DNA of 64,000 bases, from positions 124,001 to 188,000 of the forward strand of contig NZ_JBIWXY010000002.1 of assembly GCF_044751345.1 (NCBI RefSeq), read 5' to 3'. The notes below the pieces were generated by a model. The model had not been told where the DNA came from. It ran no database searches and worked only from the letters and a program-made list of their open reading frames with translations. This DNA is from Methylobacillus methanolivorans. GTDB lineage: Bacteria; Pseudomonadota; Gammaproteobacteria; Burkholderiales; Methylophilaceae. Below, in pieces: positions 42,345 through 51,002 of this stretch. Within the stretch, counting starts at the first letter, position 1. Each line of letters begins with the position of its first letter. A program made the translations under genes and the position numbers.

Positions 42345-43646
42345 TCAGAACGAGCGGCTCCACTGCGCGCTTAGAATATCCACGCGGGCGGAAAATTCTC
42401 CCTGGATATTATGGCGTACTGCCCCTTCACTACTGTGATTGATGCTGGAATCCTTCATCCGCAGATAGGCATAGCCAACATCAATAGTGTTGAATGGATC
42501 TAGCTTCCAGCTTGCACCAACCGCAAACCAGGTACGATCAGCATCTGGAATGCGTGGGGTGCGGTGGCTGGCATCAGGCACAGGTGTTTGGTCATAGGCG
42601 ACGCCTGCACGCAGTGTGAGTTGGTCGTTGTATCGGTAGTTGCCACCCAGCGAAAATCGGTAGCTGTCATTCCATTTGGTATTCGTGACATTGTCAGGCA
42701 AGCTACTGTCAAACTGTACGCGTAATTCCTTAAAGCGACTCCAGTTGGTCCAGGTGACATCGGCAAGTAACTCCACTCTGTCATTCAGCTGTTGTGCCAA
42801 GCTAAGCGAGACGGTTTCTGGCATGGAGAGATTGGCACTAATGTCGGAATTACTCAATCGAGAGGCCAGTATTGGAGATGCATGCCGGAAACTGGCCTCA
42901 CCTTCCAGCTTGTGCTTGATATGGGAGCGATAGCTCGCGCCTAGCGCGGTACCTTCCCATGGCTTGTAAAGCACACCTAGATTGAAGCCCCAACTAATAT
43001 CGTCCCCCTTCATTTTTCCATAGCTATCTGTAGTTACCAGACCACTGGTCATGGTGCGAGCATCTATGGCATTGGTGAGTTCAGCCTTCACGTATTGCAG
43101 GCTGATACCGCCACCAATTGACAGCTTTTCGCTGGCCTTGAACGAAAGCGCCGGGTTGACATTGATAGTCATGACCTCGGACTTCAGCGCCTGGTAGCGG
43201 CCTTTCCAGCCGTTATCGTATTCCGAAGTCAGTCCATACGGCACCGTGATGCCTAAACCAAACTTTAGGTCGGGGTTCAGGTCGCCAGCAAAGTAGAAAT
43301 TGGGCACCAACTCCAACGAAGCGGCATCACCACCATCGTTACCGGCAATTGGTGTGAGTGCTCCAGTGGTAGGGTTTATATAGTTGGCTTGGGCATTCCT
43401 CAGTTTTGCACTGGGCAAGATGGCACTGCCGCCAACAATAATTTGCTTGCCTGGGGGCAACCATGACAGGCTGGCAGGATTGAAAAACTGGATACTAGCG
43501 TCATCGGCGCGCGCTGACATGCCAGCGTACGCATTACCAAAGCCAGAGGCGCTTTGCTCAATCAGGGCAAAGCCTGCTGCATGAGCACTTAGGCTCGCTC
43601 CACTACTCACTCCCCAAACCAATAAAAAGCATAGACGCTTGATCAT
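42345..43646 (-). CDS. FadL/OmpP1-family outer-membrane fatty-acid channel
   Basis: This 433-residue outer-membrane protein has a signal peptide to about residue 24, then the FadL hatch signature AGFALIEQSASGFGNAYAG and DDASIQFFNPASLSWL. The barrel ends SAQWSRSF with terminal Phe. FadL-type channels pass long-chain fatty acids and other hydrophobic compounds. Its start is 165 bases from that of rpfF, on the opposite strand, so both may share a control region. A role in moving the fatty-acid signal made by RpfF is possible but not shown. Confidence 0.93.
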   Translation of the reverse strand: MIKRLCFLLVWGVSSGASLSAHAAGFALIEQSASGFGNAYAGMSARADDASIQFFNPASLSWLPPGKQIIVGGSAILPSAKLRNAQANYINPTTGALTPIAGNDGGDAASLELVPNFYFAGDLNPDLKFGLGITVPYGLTSEYDNGWKGRYQALKSEVMTINVNPALSFKASEKLSIGGGISLQYVKAELTNAIDARTMTSGLVTTDSYGKMKGDDISWGFNLGVLYKPWEGTALGASYRSHIKHKLEGEASFRHASPILASRLSNSDISANLSMPETVSLSLAQQLNDRVELLADVTWTNWSRFKELRVQFDSSLPDNVTNTKWNDSYRFSLGGNYRYNDQLTLRAGVAYDQTPVPDASHRTPRIPDADRTWFAVGASWKLDPFNTIDVGYAYLRMKDSSINHSSEGAVRHNIQGEFSARVDILSAQWSRSF

Positions 43647-43810
43647 TTTTTAATTCCATCGGTGATATTGGCATCAAGTCTTCATATTAACGGCAAAGCG
43701 TAAAGATTGTTGAATTTTCAATAATCAATCAGACATTTACCTTGCAACACAATTATGCTACGTGTGTACATGTAGTGCTTTTTTTAACCTTCATTATGGG
43801 GAGTTTTATC

Positions 43811-44701
43811 ATGAATGCTGTTGTTGATTTCAATCCGTTAGACACTGTTCAATTTGAGCAAGTACGCACTCGCTATGATGCCGAGTTCGGTATTTCTTGG
43901 CTGTTCATGCAGCCGAATCCAAGGCCTTGCTTCAATCGTATTTGCATGCGCGAACTGCTGCTGAATCAAACCCAGATCGAAGCCGCACACTTGCATCCTC
44001 AACATCGCCCACAACAGGCGACGAATTATCTGGTGTTGGCATCGGATGTGGAAGGTATCTTTAACCTCGGTGGCGATTTAGCGATTTTCAAGGCGGCAAT
44101 TGAGCAGCAGGAAAGAGCAAAGCTGCTTGAATATGCCCAGTTATGCATTGAGAACCTGTGGACTTTCTACAATATGCAGGCTCCGATCACCACTATTGCG
44201 CTGGTGCAAGGCCAGGCCATGGGTGGTGGTTTTGAGGCTGCGCTTTCTGCCCATGTGCTGGTAGCGGAAAAAGGCTCGTTGATGGGCTTGCCGGAGGTGT
44301 TGTTCAATCTATTCCCTGGCATGGGTGCAATGAGCTTTCTTTCACGTCGTATAGGCCTGACTGCTGCAGAAAAGATGATACGTTCTGGCAAGGTCTACAC
44401 CGCTGAGGAGTTGTATGACCTAGGGGTTGTGGATGTGTTGGCGGAAGCTGGTGAGGGCGAAAAGGCGTTACAGGATTGGGTGCGTAAAACGCATAAGTCG
44501 CTGAACTCCTTCCAGGCTATCCAGAAGGCCAAGCAGCGTGTGAACCCGCTTACCAAGCAGGAGTTGCTGGATATTACCGAGATATGGGTCGATGCGGCAC
44601 TGCGTTTGACCGAGCGTAACCTCAAGGTTATGGAGCGTCTGGTCCGTGCACAGAACACCAAGGTTGGTGAGCAGGAAGAAGTGGTTAGAGTTGCAAGATG
44701 A
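43811..44701 (+). CDS. rpfF: DSF synthase, crotonase family
   Basis: This is a 296-residue enoyl-CoA hydratase-fold enzyme. RpfF makes cis-2-unsaturated fatty acids of the diffusible signal factor family from acyl-ACP, using dehydratase and thioesterase activity. The two catalytic glutamates of Xanthomonas RpfF (Glu141, Glu161) correspond to Glu142 in GGGFEAAL and Glu162 in LPEVLFNLFPG. The oxyanion hole is formed around FNLGGDL and GQAMGGG. ATG at 43811 is preceded by GGGGAG; an earlier ATG at 43742 would add a hydrophobic leader not expected for the family. It is convergent with the sensor kinase gene, with only three bases between stops. Confidence 0.92.
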   Translation: MNAVVDFNPLDTVQFEQVRTRYDAEFGISWLFMQPNPRPCFNRICMRELLLNQTQIEAAHLHPQHRPQQATNYLVLASDVEGIFNLGGDLAIFKAAIEQQERAKLLEYAQLCIENLWTFYNMQAPITTIALVQGQAMGGGFEAALSAHVLVAEKGSLMGLPEVLFNLFPGMGAMSFLSRRIGLTAAEKMIRSGKVYTAEELYDLGVVDVLAEAGEGEKALQDWVRKTHKSLNSFQAIQKAKQRVNPLTKQELLDITEIWVDAALRLTERNLKVMERLVRAQNTKVGEQEEVVRVAR

Positions 44702-44704
44702 AAG

Positions 44705-46861
44705 CTAACTTGAGGCAGCCTGCCGGCTACTCAAGTAATCGTTGATTGCTTGCTTGGCTGCCTCAAAAGCTTTATCCAGTTGCTCGAACATGATGGTACC
44801 GCGGAAGCGCAGTTCCTCGGGGCTGGCTTTGTCCATCAACTCTGCCTGTTGGCTTACGGCGATGGCGCCTATACTCAGGCTATTACCTTTTAAGGCATGC
44901 AGGAATTCATGCAACTCACCATAGCGCTTGGCGGCAAGGTTCTGCTTGATCAGCTTGATCAGCGCCCCGCAATCGGTCACGTATTTACCTAACAAGCGCG
45001 GCACAAACATGCTGTCCTGCCCACCTAACAACTCCAGTTCGGCTAATGTAGCAGCAGACAGCACATCGCTCACATGGGCAGATGATGCGGGGGTTGTTGC
45101 TTCCTCTTTCTTTGCATATAGCTGGGCAACCTGGCCAGATACAGGTAAGCCGCCCTTGAGATTGGCAATGGTATCAAAGAGTAGCTTGGTTTCAATTGGC
45201 TTGGTCAGGTAGGCATCGAACCCGGCCACCTCTGCAGCAGATTTGGTTTCCACCGTGGCATCTGCGGTAAACAGGATAAATTTGGTGTCCCGGTCATCTG
45301 GGCGCAGGAAGCGGTAAAGTTTTAATGCATCAATCCCGGTCATGCCAGCCATGTTTAGGTCGGATACCACCAGATCAAATTGCTCTACTTCCAGCTTGTC
45401 CAGCAGTTCATCGGCGTTGTTGACCACGGAAACATGATGACCAGGCAGTTGTAGCAGTTTGACAATGATGGTCTGGTTGGTGACATTGTCTTCGCAGACC
45501 AATATCCTCAGTGGCTTGGTCGTGGCTGGCGGTATCTCGTTGATAGGTACTGGTGTGGCGGCCGGGGCACGGCTGCTAATCTCAAGGGTAAGATCAAACC
45601 AGAACCGGCTGCCAACATTTGGTGCACTGTTCAGGTTTAGCTCACTACCCAGCGCTTCAACCAGGCCTTTGGCAATCGTGAGCCCGAGGCCGCTGCCGCC
45701 AAATTTGCGGGTGGTGGAAATATCTGCTTGGGTAAAACTGTCAAAAATACGGGCGCGCTGTTCGTCGGAAATCCCAATCCCTGTGTCAAGCACCTCAATG
45801 CGGAATACACCGTGATGCGCTGTTGATTCAAGTGTTTTGACAGTGAGGGTGACAGCACCCTGCTCCGTAAACTTCACTGCATTGCCAACGAGGTTCGCGA
45901 GGATTTGTTGCAGGATATAGGGGTCACTCTTGACGCGAATTTCATCAAGCTCAATGATTTTTTCCAGCCGTATACGTTTATTAAAGGCTTGGCCCTTGAA
46001 CACCTCAATGGTCTGTGCTGCCAATTCGCGCAGGGAAAGCTCAGCTTGTTCTACCTGTAGCTTTTCCTGCTCAATCTTGGCGAAATCCAGCACATTGTTG
46101 AGTTGCGATAGTAGTTGTTTGGATGAGCTTTCCAGGGTGCGCAACAGCTCATCTTGCTCGCTATTGAGCGGGGTATTGCGCAGTAATGTGCTGATGCCGA
46201 TGATGCCATTCAATGGTGTACGAATTTCATGGCTCATGTTGGCGACGAAGCGCGTCTTGGCATGATTGGCCACCTCGGCTTTTTGCTTGGCTTCCTCAAT
46301 GCGCGTGATCAGTGTGGCTACATAAATCGGCAAGGCGGCGAGCATAAGCAACAAGCTGTAGCTGATAGCCTGATGCTGCAACCAGAATGGATTGATGTTG
46401 ATGGTATAGAGAAAGCCGACAACGCTGAGGAACTGGGAGTGGAACAGGTATTTGTTGCCAAAGCGGAAGCCGTTGCCAAAAGTGACCCACAAATATACCC
46501 CGACCAGAATCACCCCCAGTTCGCCGGTCATGGCCATGAACATGGTGGGCAAACCGATATCGAGCCAGGCGCCAGAAAGCCTGCGTAACGTGGCATGTTG
46601 ACGCGTAAACAGGATGAGTGCGAAGAGTACGAAGGACAGTAGTTGGAATACGACTGTCATGGGAATGGCCAACGGGAAGGAGCCGCTGATGGATGCGGGC
46701 TCACTTATTTCTCGATACACCAGGAACACCAGAAATGCCATGCAAAGCCAAATGCGGATGCTGGCTTGCTCCAACTCCAGCGGGTCGCAATGCCTGCGGA
46801 GGTGCTGCCAGTATTGCCTGGCCCGCTTCAAGGGTTGCATTAATGACATCATGCTGGTCAA
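44705..46861 (-). CDS. rpfC: Hybrid sensor histidine kinase, RpfC-like
   Basis: This 718-residue membrane kinase probably senses DSF. Its N-terminal sensor region has about five helices (residues 36-186) and starts DPLELEQASIRIWLC, similar to RpfC. A HisKA domain has the phospho-acceptor His211 in NMSHEIRTPLNG, the ATPase has GSGLGLTIAKGLVEALG, a receiver domain contains SDLNMAGMTG, and an HPt domain has HALKGNSLSIGA near the C terminus. This five-TM/HK/REC/HPt order is that of RpfC. It lies downstream of the HD-GYP regulator on the same strand. Confidence 0.9.
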   Translation of the reverse strand: MTSMMSLMQPLKRARQYWQHLRRHCDPLELEQASIRIWLCMAFLVFLVYREISEPASISGSFPLAIPMTVVFQLLSFVLFALILFTRQHATLRRLSGAWLDIGLPTMFMAMTGELGVILVGVYLWVTFGNGFRFGNKYLFHSQFLSVVGFLYTININPFWLQHQAISYSLLLMLAALPIYVATLITRIEEAKQKAEVANHAKTRFVANMSHEIRTPLNGIIGISTLLRNTPLNSEQDELLRTLESSSKQLLSQLNNVLDFAKIEQEKLQVEQAELSLRELAAQTIEVFKGQAFNKRIRLEKIIELDEIRVKSDPYILQQILANLVGNAVKFTEQGAVTLTVKTLESTAHHGVFRIEVLDTGIGISDEQRARIFDSFTQADISTTRKFGGSGLGLTIAKGLVEALGSELNLNSAPNVGSRFWFDLTLEISSRAPAATPVPINEIPPATTKPLRILVCEDNVTNQTIIVKLLQLPGHHVSVVNNADELLDKLEVEQFDLVVSDLNMAGMTGIDALKLYRFLRPDDRDTKFILFTADATVETKSAAEVAGFDAYLTKPIETKLLFDTIANLKGGLPVSGQVAQLYAKKEEATTPASSAHVSDVLSAATLAELELLGGQDSMFVPRLLGKYVTDCGALIKLIKQNLAAKRYGELHEFLHALKGNSLSIGAIAVSQQAELMDKASPEELRFRGTIMFEQLDKAFEAAKQAINDYLSSRQAASS

Positions 46862-46981
46862 CGTGTCTAAAAGTTGGTGTTCACTGCGATCATGCTGCAG
46901 TTCCCTGCGTTAGTTGTGAGAATGTATAGGTTGCGCTTAGATAAAGTTATATTCAAGCCCCTGGGATGGAAATTTATAGCC

Positions 46982-48043
46982 TCAGGAAGAATGGCGCTTA
47001 TGGATTTCCTCGAACAGCATGCGTACATCAGGGATGAGTTTGATGAGTTCCGGGTCGAAGTGCTTGCCGTTTTCGGCGATGAGGTAGTCGATAGCGCTAT
47101 CGACGCTCCATGCCTTCTTGTATGGACGGTGGCTGGTGAGTGCATCAAATACATCAGCTACCGCGACGATACGTGCGGACAGTGGGATTTCATGACCAGA
47201 CATGCCATAGGGATAGCCTGACCCGTCGAATTTCTCGTGGTGTGCCAAGGCAATCTCGCTGCCCTTCTGCAAATACTTCGATGGGCTACCTTGCAGGATT
47301 TCATAGCCAATCAGCGGGTGGCGCTGCATGATCTTCTTCTCTTCTGGCGTGAAGGGGCCTTGCTTGAGCAATACGCTGTCGGGGATACCAATTTTGCCAA
47401 TGTCATGTAATGGCGCAGCTAGCTCAATCAGCTCAGCCTCCTCTTCAGGGAAGCCGAGAGCCTCTGCCAGCACCCGGCTATATAAAGACATGCGCAACAA
47501 GTGCTGTGCTGTATCGTAGTCGCGATATTCCCCCGCGCGGGCAAGGTGCATTAACGTTTCTTTCTCGCGCATGAGGATGTTTTCGGTCGCTTCCCGGACC
47601 ATGCTTTCTAGCAAGCGACTTTTATCTTCCAGTGTCAGGCGCTGTTGACGCAGGGTGATCAGGTTTTTGCATCGCGCCATGCACTCATGCATATCGACCG
47701 GCTTGGTGAGGAAATCAGTCACCCCAGCGTCAAGCGCCGCATAGCGGATTTCTACATCCTGCTTGATGGTGATCATGATGGTGGGAACGGATTGATATTG
47801 TGGCAGGCGGGTGATTTCATTGATGAAACACAGACCATTCATCCCAGGCATTTCGTAATCCACCAACAGCAGGTCTGCGGTGTTGTCCTGCGCCCAGAGT
47901 AAGGCTTCTGTCGGGGAGGAAAACTCGAAGGTTTTGATACCTCGGCCAAGGTTTCTGACAATCTTGGACAGGATGGAGCGGCTGACGGCCTGGTCATCCA
48001 GGATCATTACCTTGGCGGTATCAACGAGGTTGAGGGTCTTCAT
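46982..48043 (-). CDS. rpfG: Response regulator with HD-GYP cyclic-di-GMP phosphodiesterase domain, RpfG-like
   Basis: This is a 353-residue regulator. The receiver domain (about 11-125) has the phospho-aspartate in LLLVDYEMPGMNG. The HD-GYP domain (about 170-353) shows HDIGKIGIPD, and HHEKFDGSGYPYGMSGHEIPL, which contains the GYP motif. It should degrade cyclic di-GMP when phosphorylated through RpfC, linking DSF perception to motility and biofilm. Its stop is 120 bases before the rpfC start on the same strand, so the pair is probably co-transcribed. Confidence 0.93.
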   Translation of the reverse strand: MKTLNLVDTAKVMILDDQAVSRSILSKIVRNLGRGIKTFEFSSPTEALLWAQDNTADLLLVDYEMPGMNGLCFINEITRLPQYQSVPTIMITIKQDVEIRYAALDAGVTDFLTKPVDMHECMARCKNLITLRQQRLTLEDKSRLLESMVREATENILMREKETLMHLARAGEYRDYDTAQHLLRMSLYSRVLAEALGFPEEEAELIELAAPLHDIGKIGIPDSVLLKQGPFTPEEKKIMQRHPLIGYEILQGSPSKYLQKGSEIALAHHEKFDGSGYPYGMSGHEIPLSARIVAVADVFDALTSHRPYKKAWSVDSAIDYLIAENGKHFDPELIKLIPDVRMLFEEIHKRHSS

Positions 48044-48332
48044 AATAGTTTCGTTCTTAGTCCAGGGGGGGTACTAGTCACAGCGTCTATAGAGTATGGC
48101 CTTTATGTCCATGCCATTTATTAGCTAGCGCATCAGTTTCATTATTATCATACAGGCAGATACGAAAGATTGAAGCATGAGATAACATTGATTGATATTT
48201 CGAATATCCATTAACGACAATATCATGAAGAAAGTCATCGCGATGACCATTGCTACATCACTGTGCTTATTACGTAAGCGCGGGTAAAAGTATCCGGCTG
48301 TAAAACTGGGTAAATGGGGCAACATGGCATGT

Positions 48333-49520
48333 TTACCGCGAGTGCGACTCTTTCATGTGCGGGGCGACAGCGCGAGCCAGAAAAAATGCCAATCCTACAA
48401 AGAACAGCACCACCAGCAAGGCATGACGTAAAGAATAATGCTCCCCGATGAAACCTAGTAATGGCGGCCCCGCCAGAAAGGCAACATATCCGGCTGTGGC
48501 AACTATGCTGACACGTGCCGTGGCATGGTGACCGGTATCGCCAGCAGCGGAAATCGTCAGCGGGAAGCCCAGGGATGTGCCCAAGCCCCAGAACAGTACG
48601 GCGATTGCCGCAATGTAGGGATGGTTGGTAAAGATGACCATGCCGATCCCGATGAGGCCTAGCAGTGCGCTGGTACGCACCACCGACACCCGGCTGAAGT
48701 GTGTGAGGAAAAAGTGTCCGCTGAAGCGTCCGAGTGCCATCATGCCAGCAAATCCAGTATAGACCATGGAGCCTATGGCTGCGCTGACATGATGTTCATC
48801 GACCATCAGGATGGGAATCCAGTCGGTTGCGGAGCCTTCTGCCAATGCCATGCCAAGCACAATCAGGCTGATGCACATCAATTGAGTATCGCGCCAAGGC
48901 TTGAATGGCTGGGTATTGGCATCGTCTACATCTGCTTCACTTGCTGACTCAACCCCCACACCACCTGGTATGGCACGTAGCCCCCATAATGTCATTGGGA
49001 TACCTGCCAGTGCGGTGAGCGCAAGGTGCCAGGTCACCGGAAAATGGATGCTGGTGAGAGCAATGCCGAGCATGCCGCCCAGGAATGTGCCCAAACTGAA
49101 ACCGGCATGCAGCATGGCAAGTGCTGGACGTTGCATGATGCGCTCAATTTCAGCGCCTTCAACATTGAGTGCGATCTCTCCCAGCCCTATGCCCAGCCCA
49201 AACAGCATCAGGCCCAAGGCCACCATCAGTGCCAGCGTAGATGCCAGGCCCACTGCCATGATGGCCAAGCCCAACCACATGGTGAGCATCCCTGCCCGGA
49301 TGACAGGCTTGGTGCCCCAACGCTGCACGAACTTGCCGGAGCTGAGCACCCCGCTCATTGCCCCCACCGAAATGCTGAACAATATCAGGCCCATTTCTGC
49401 GATGGAGACGCCTAGCTGATCCCGGATTGCCGGCGTGCGCGTGACCCAGGAGGCTACGGCTATCCCGGCTAGCAAAAAGAAGGTGAATAATGCCTGGCGG
49501 CGTTGTATGACGGTCATCAT
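48333..49520 (-). CDS. MFS transporter
   Basis: This 395-residue inner-membrane protein has 12 predicted helices in two six-helix halves separated by a polar loop (GVGVESASEADVDDANTQPF). The first half begins RRQALFTFFLLAGIAVASWVTRTPAIRDQLGVS, the usual start of the YbjJ-like subgroup of major facilitator proteins. The substrate is unknown. The 289 bases between it and rpfG contain no convincing gene. Confidence 0.9.
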   Translation of the reverse strand: MMTVIQRRQALFTFFLLAGIAVASWVTRTPAIRDQLGVSIAEMGLILFSISVGAMSGVLSSGKFVQRWGTKPVIRAGMLTMWLGLAIMAVGLASTLALMVALGLMLFGLGIGLGEIALNVEGAEIERIMQRPALAMLHAGFSLGTFLGGMLGIALTSIHFPVTWHLALTALAGIPMTLWGLRAIPGGVGVESASEADVDDANTQPFKPWRDTQLMCISLIVLGMALAEGSATDWIPILMVDEHHVSAAIGSMVYTGFAGMMALGRFSGHFFLTHFSRVSVVRTSALLGLIGIGMVIFTNHPYIAAIAVLFWGLGTSLGFPLTISAAGDTGHHATARVSIVATAGYVAFLAGPPLLGFIGEHYSLRHALLVVLFFVGLAFFLARAVAPHMKESHSR

Positions 49521-49566
49521 GTATCGATATAGGCTGCGTGTTCGTTAAGTGGCTGGTGCAGCCTGG

Positions 49567-50676
49567 TTAAAAGCTGATGGCGAGCGAAGTCAATGCTGTG
49601 AAGTTGGTGGATGCCATCGATTCATTGCCCTTGATGAAGATAGCATCTGGGCTATCGAATTTCCTGATCTCGGTACGCCAGAGCAAATTGGGTGTGATGG
49701 CATAATCCACGTTCGCCGAGTAGCCAAAAGTCCTGAAACCATTGCTATTGCTTGTGCTGACAATGACACCATGCTTGTCTTGATAATATTCGGCACGTGC
49801 TGCCAAACTTAGCTTATCCGATACTGTATAGCGCACGATTACCACTGGCGCAAACCAGTTATGGTAACTGGCACTATCCTTGGTGGCTTGCTCTGCGCCC
49901 AGATCCAGTGCGGCAATCAGGCTCCAGGCCCGGTTCAAGGTGAACTGACCATACAGGTTGTGGAAATAGCGCATCTGGCGTTCGCGGTCAGATTTGTCGT
50001 TTCCGATAAATGAGCTGCTGTTGATTGTGACTTTGTCATTGGGTTTGTAGGTGAGTTGGTGGCCAAACGCGGGGGTGGTATTGCCGTCGGCACGTTGGAT
50101 GCGTTGCCAGCCATTCAAGAGCAAGCCGCTTACCAGCCATTTTCCGTCTGCCGTGGTGTAAGTCAGCTTGGCCCCCGTTTCAAAATAAGGCGAGTTTTCT
50201 GCCACGAGGCTACGTGTAACTGTCCAGTTGTCCTTGCCGATCGCGCTTTCAAAACCAATGTGGGAGGGCATCACCCCGACATCTAGCCACAGATCATGTT
50301 GGTCTGAAAGTTTGAGCCCAATATTCGCTTCGTAAAGATTATTCAATAACCCAGGTTCCGCCGCATAGTTGGCGCGCATATAGGTTCCTGTTGCAATGCC
50401 AAGATTGGCCCTGAATTTGTCAGTGTTGTACGTGGCCTGCACCAACGCTAGGTTGATACTGGGCTCATCTGCCCGACTATGGCTGTAGATAAAGTCCGGG
50501 CGGCGGTTATTGCCGGGGCGGTTAAAGTCTCGTTGATAATAAGCTTCGATATAACCGCTGATATGGAGTGCATTGTCCGTGGTGTCAGCCTGTACTGTCG
50601 CGCAGCCCAACCCGAATATCATCATGATCATCAGCAGGAAATGCTGCATAAAGGCAGGGTGTGAAAGCGGTGTCAT
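49567..50676 (-). CDS. BBP2-type outer-membrane beta-barrel porin
   Basis: This 369-residue outer-membrane protein begins after a signal peptide (mature start near QADTTDNALHISGYIEAYYQRDF). The segment LWLDVGVMPSHIGFESAIGKDNW matches the putative beta-barrel porin-2 (BBP2) family, and alternating beta strands run to a terminal LAISF. An in-frame ATG at 50649 could be the true start. Its substrate is unknown. It is an isolated gene, downstream of the tRNA on the minus strand. Confidence 0.82.
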   Translation of the reverse strand: MTPLSHPAFMQHFLLMIMMIFGLGCATVQADTTDNALHISGYIEAYYQRDFNRPGNNRRPDFIYSHSRADEPSINLALVQATYNTDKFRANLGIATGTYMRANYAAEPGLLNNLYEANIGLKLSDQHDLWLDVGVMPSHIGFESAIGKDNWTVTRSLVAENSPYFETGAKLTYTTADGKWLVSGLLLNGWQRIQRADGNTTPAFGHQLTYKPNDKVTINSSSFIGNDKSDRERQMRYFHNLYGQFTLNRAWSLIAALDLGAEQATKDSASYHNWFAPVVIVRYTVSDKLSLAARAEYYQDKHGVIVSTSNSNGFRTFGYSANVDYAITPNLLWRTEIRKFDSPDAIFIKGNESMASTNFTALTSLAISF

Positions 50677-50787
50677 TTGAAGGTGTAAAAATGGTGGATG
50701 ATGGTAATGACGGCACCATGACGCTTTTGTTGAGGCTTGATGACGCCAGCGTAGACATGGAGCGGGATGTAAAGGTACTGACGGTAA

Positions 50788-50861
50788 TGGAGCGGGCGAC
50801 GGGAATCGAACCCGCGTATCGAGCTTGGGAAGCTAGCGTTCTACCATTGAACTACGCCCGC
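50788..50861 (-). tRNA. tRNA-Gly (anticodon CCC)
   Basis: The minus-strand sequence folds as a full cloverleaf. Acceptor arm GCGGGCG pairs with CGCCCGC, the D-arm contains GTTCAATGGTAGAAC, the anticodon loop is TTCCCAA (anticodon CCC), and the T-arm contains GGGTTCGATTCCC. CCA is encoded at 50788-50790. It is very like E. coli glyU. The remaining bases of the 50677-51002 gap show nothing else recognisable. Confidence 0.97.
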
Positions 50862-51002
50862 ACAGGGCGCGATTATACCCGTTTCTATCATCTCGAACAT
50901 GCTTTGAATGCGGCATTATGTCGCATTCTTAAGCCTCTTCATTCCCACTACAATCCTTCGCTTTGCCGTTTATAGCGGTGTACTTGGCGCAGGAGCAAGG
51001 GG

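Noticed and set aside
48125..48325. Minus-strand open frame of 66 codons between the MFS gene and rpfG
   Set aside because: It has no ribosome site, no family resemblance and an irregular hydrophobic composition. It is most likely chance, although a small membrane protein cannot be fully excluded.
50661..50975. Open frame of 104 codons on the + strand across the tRNA region
   Set aside because: It runs antisense through tRNA-Gly and gives the familiar MERATGIEPAYRAWE-type false protein seen wherever this tRNA is translated in reverse. It has no ribosome site and no plausible domain.
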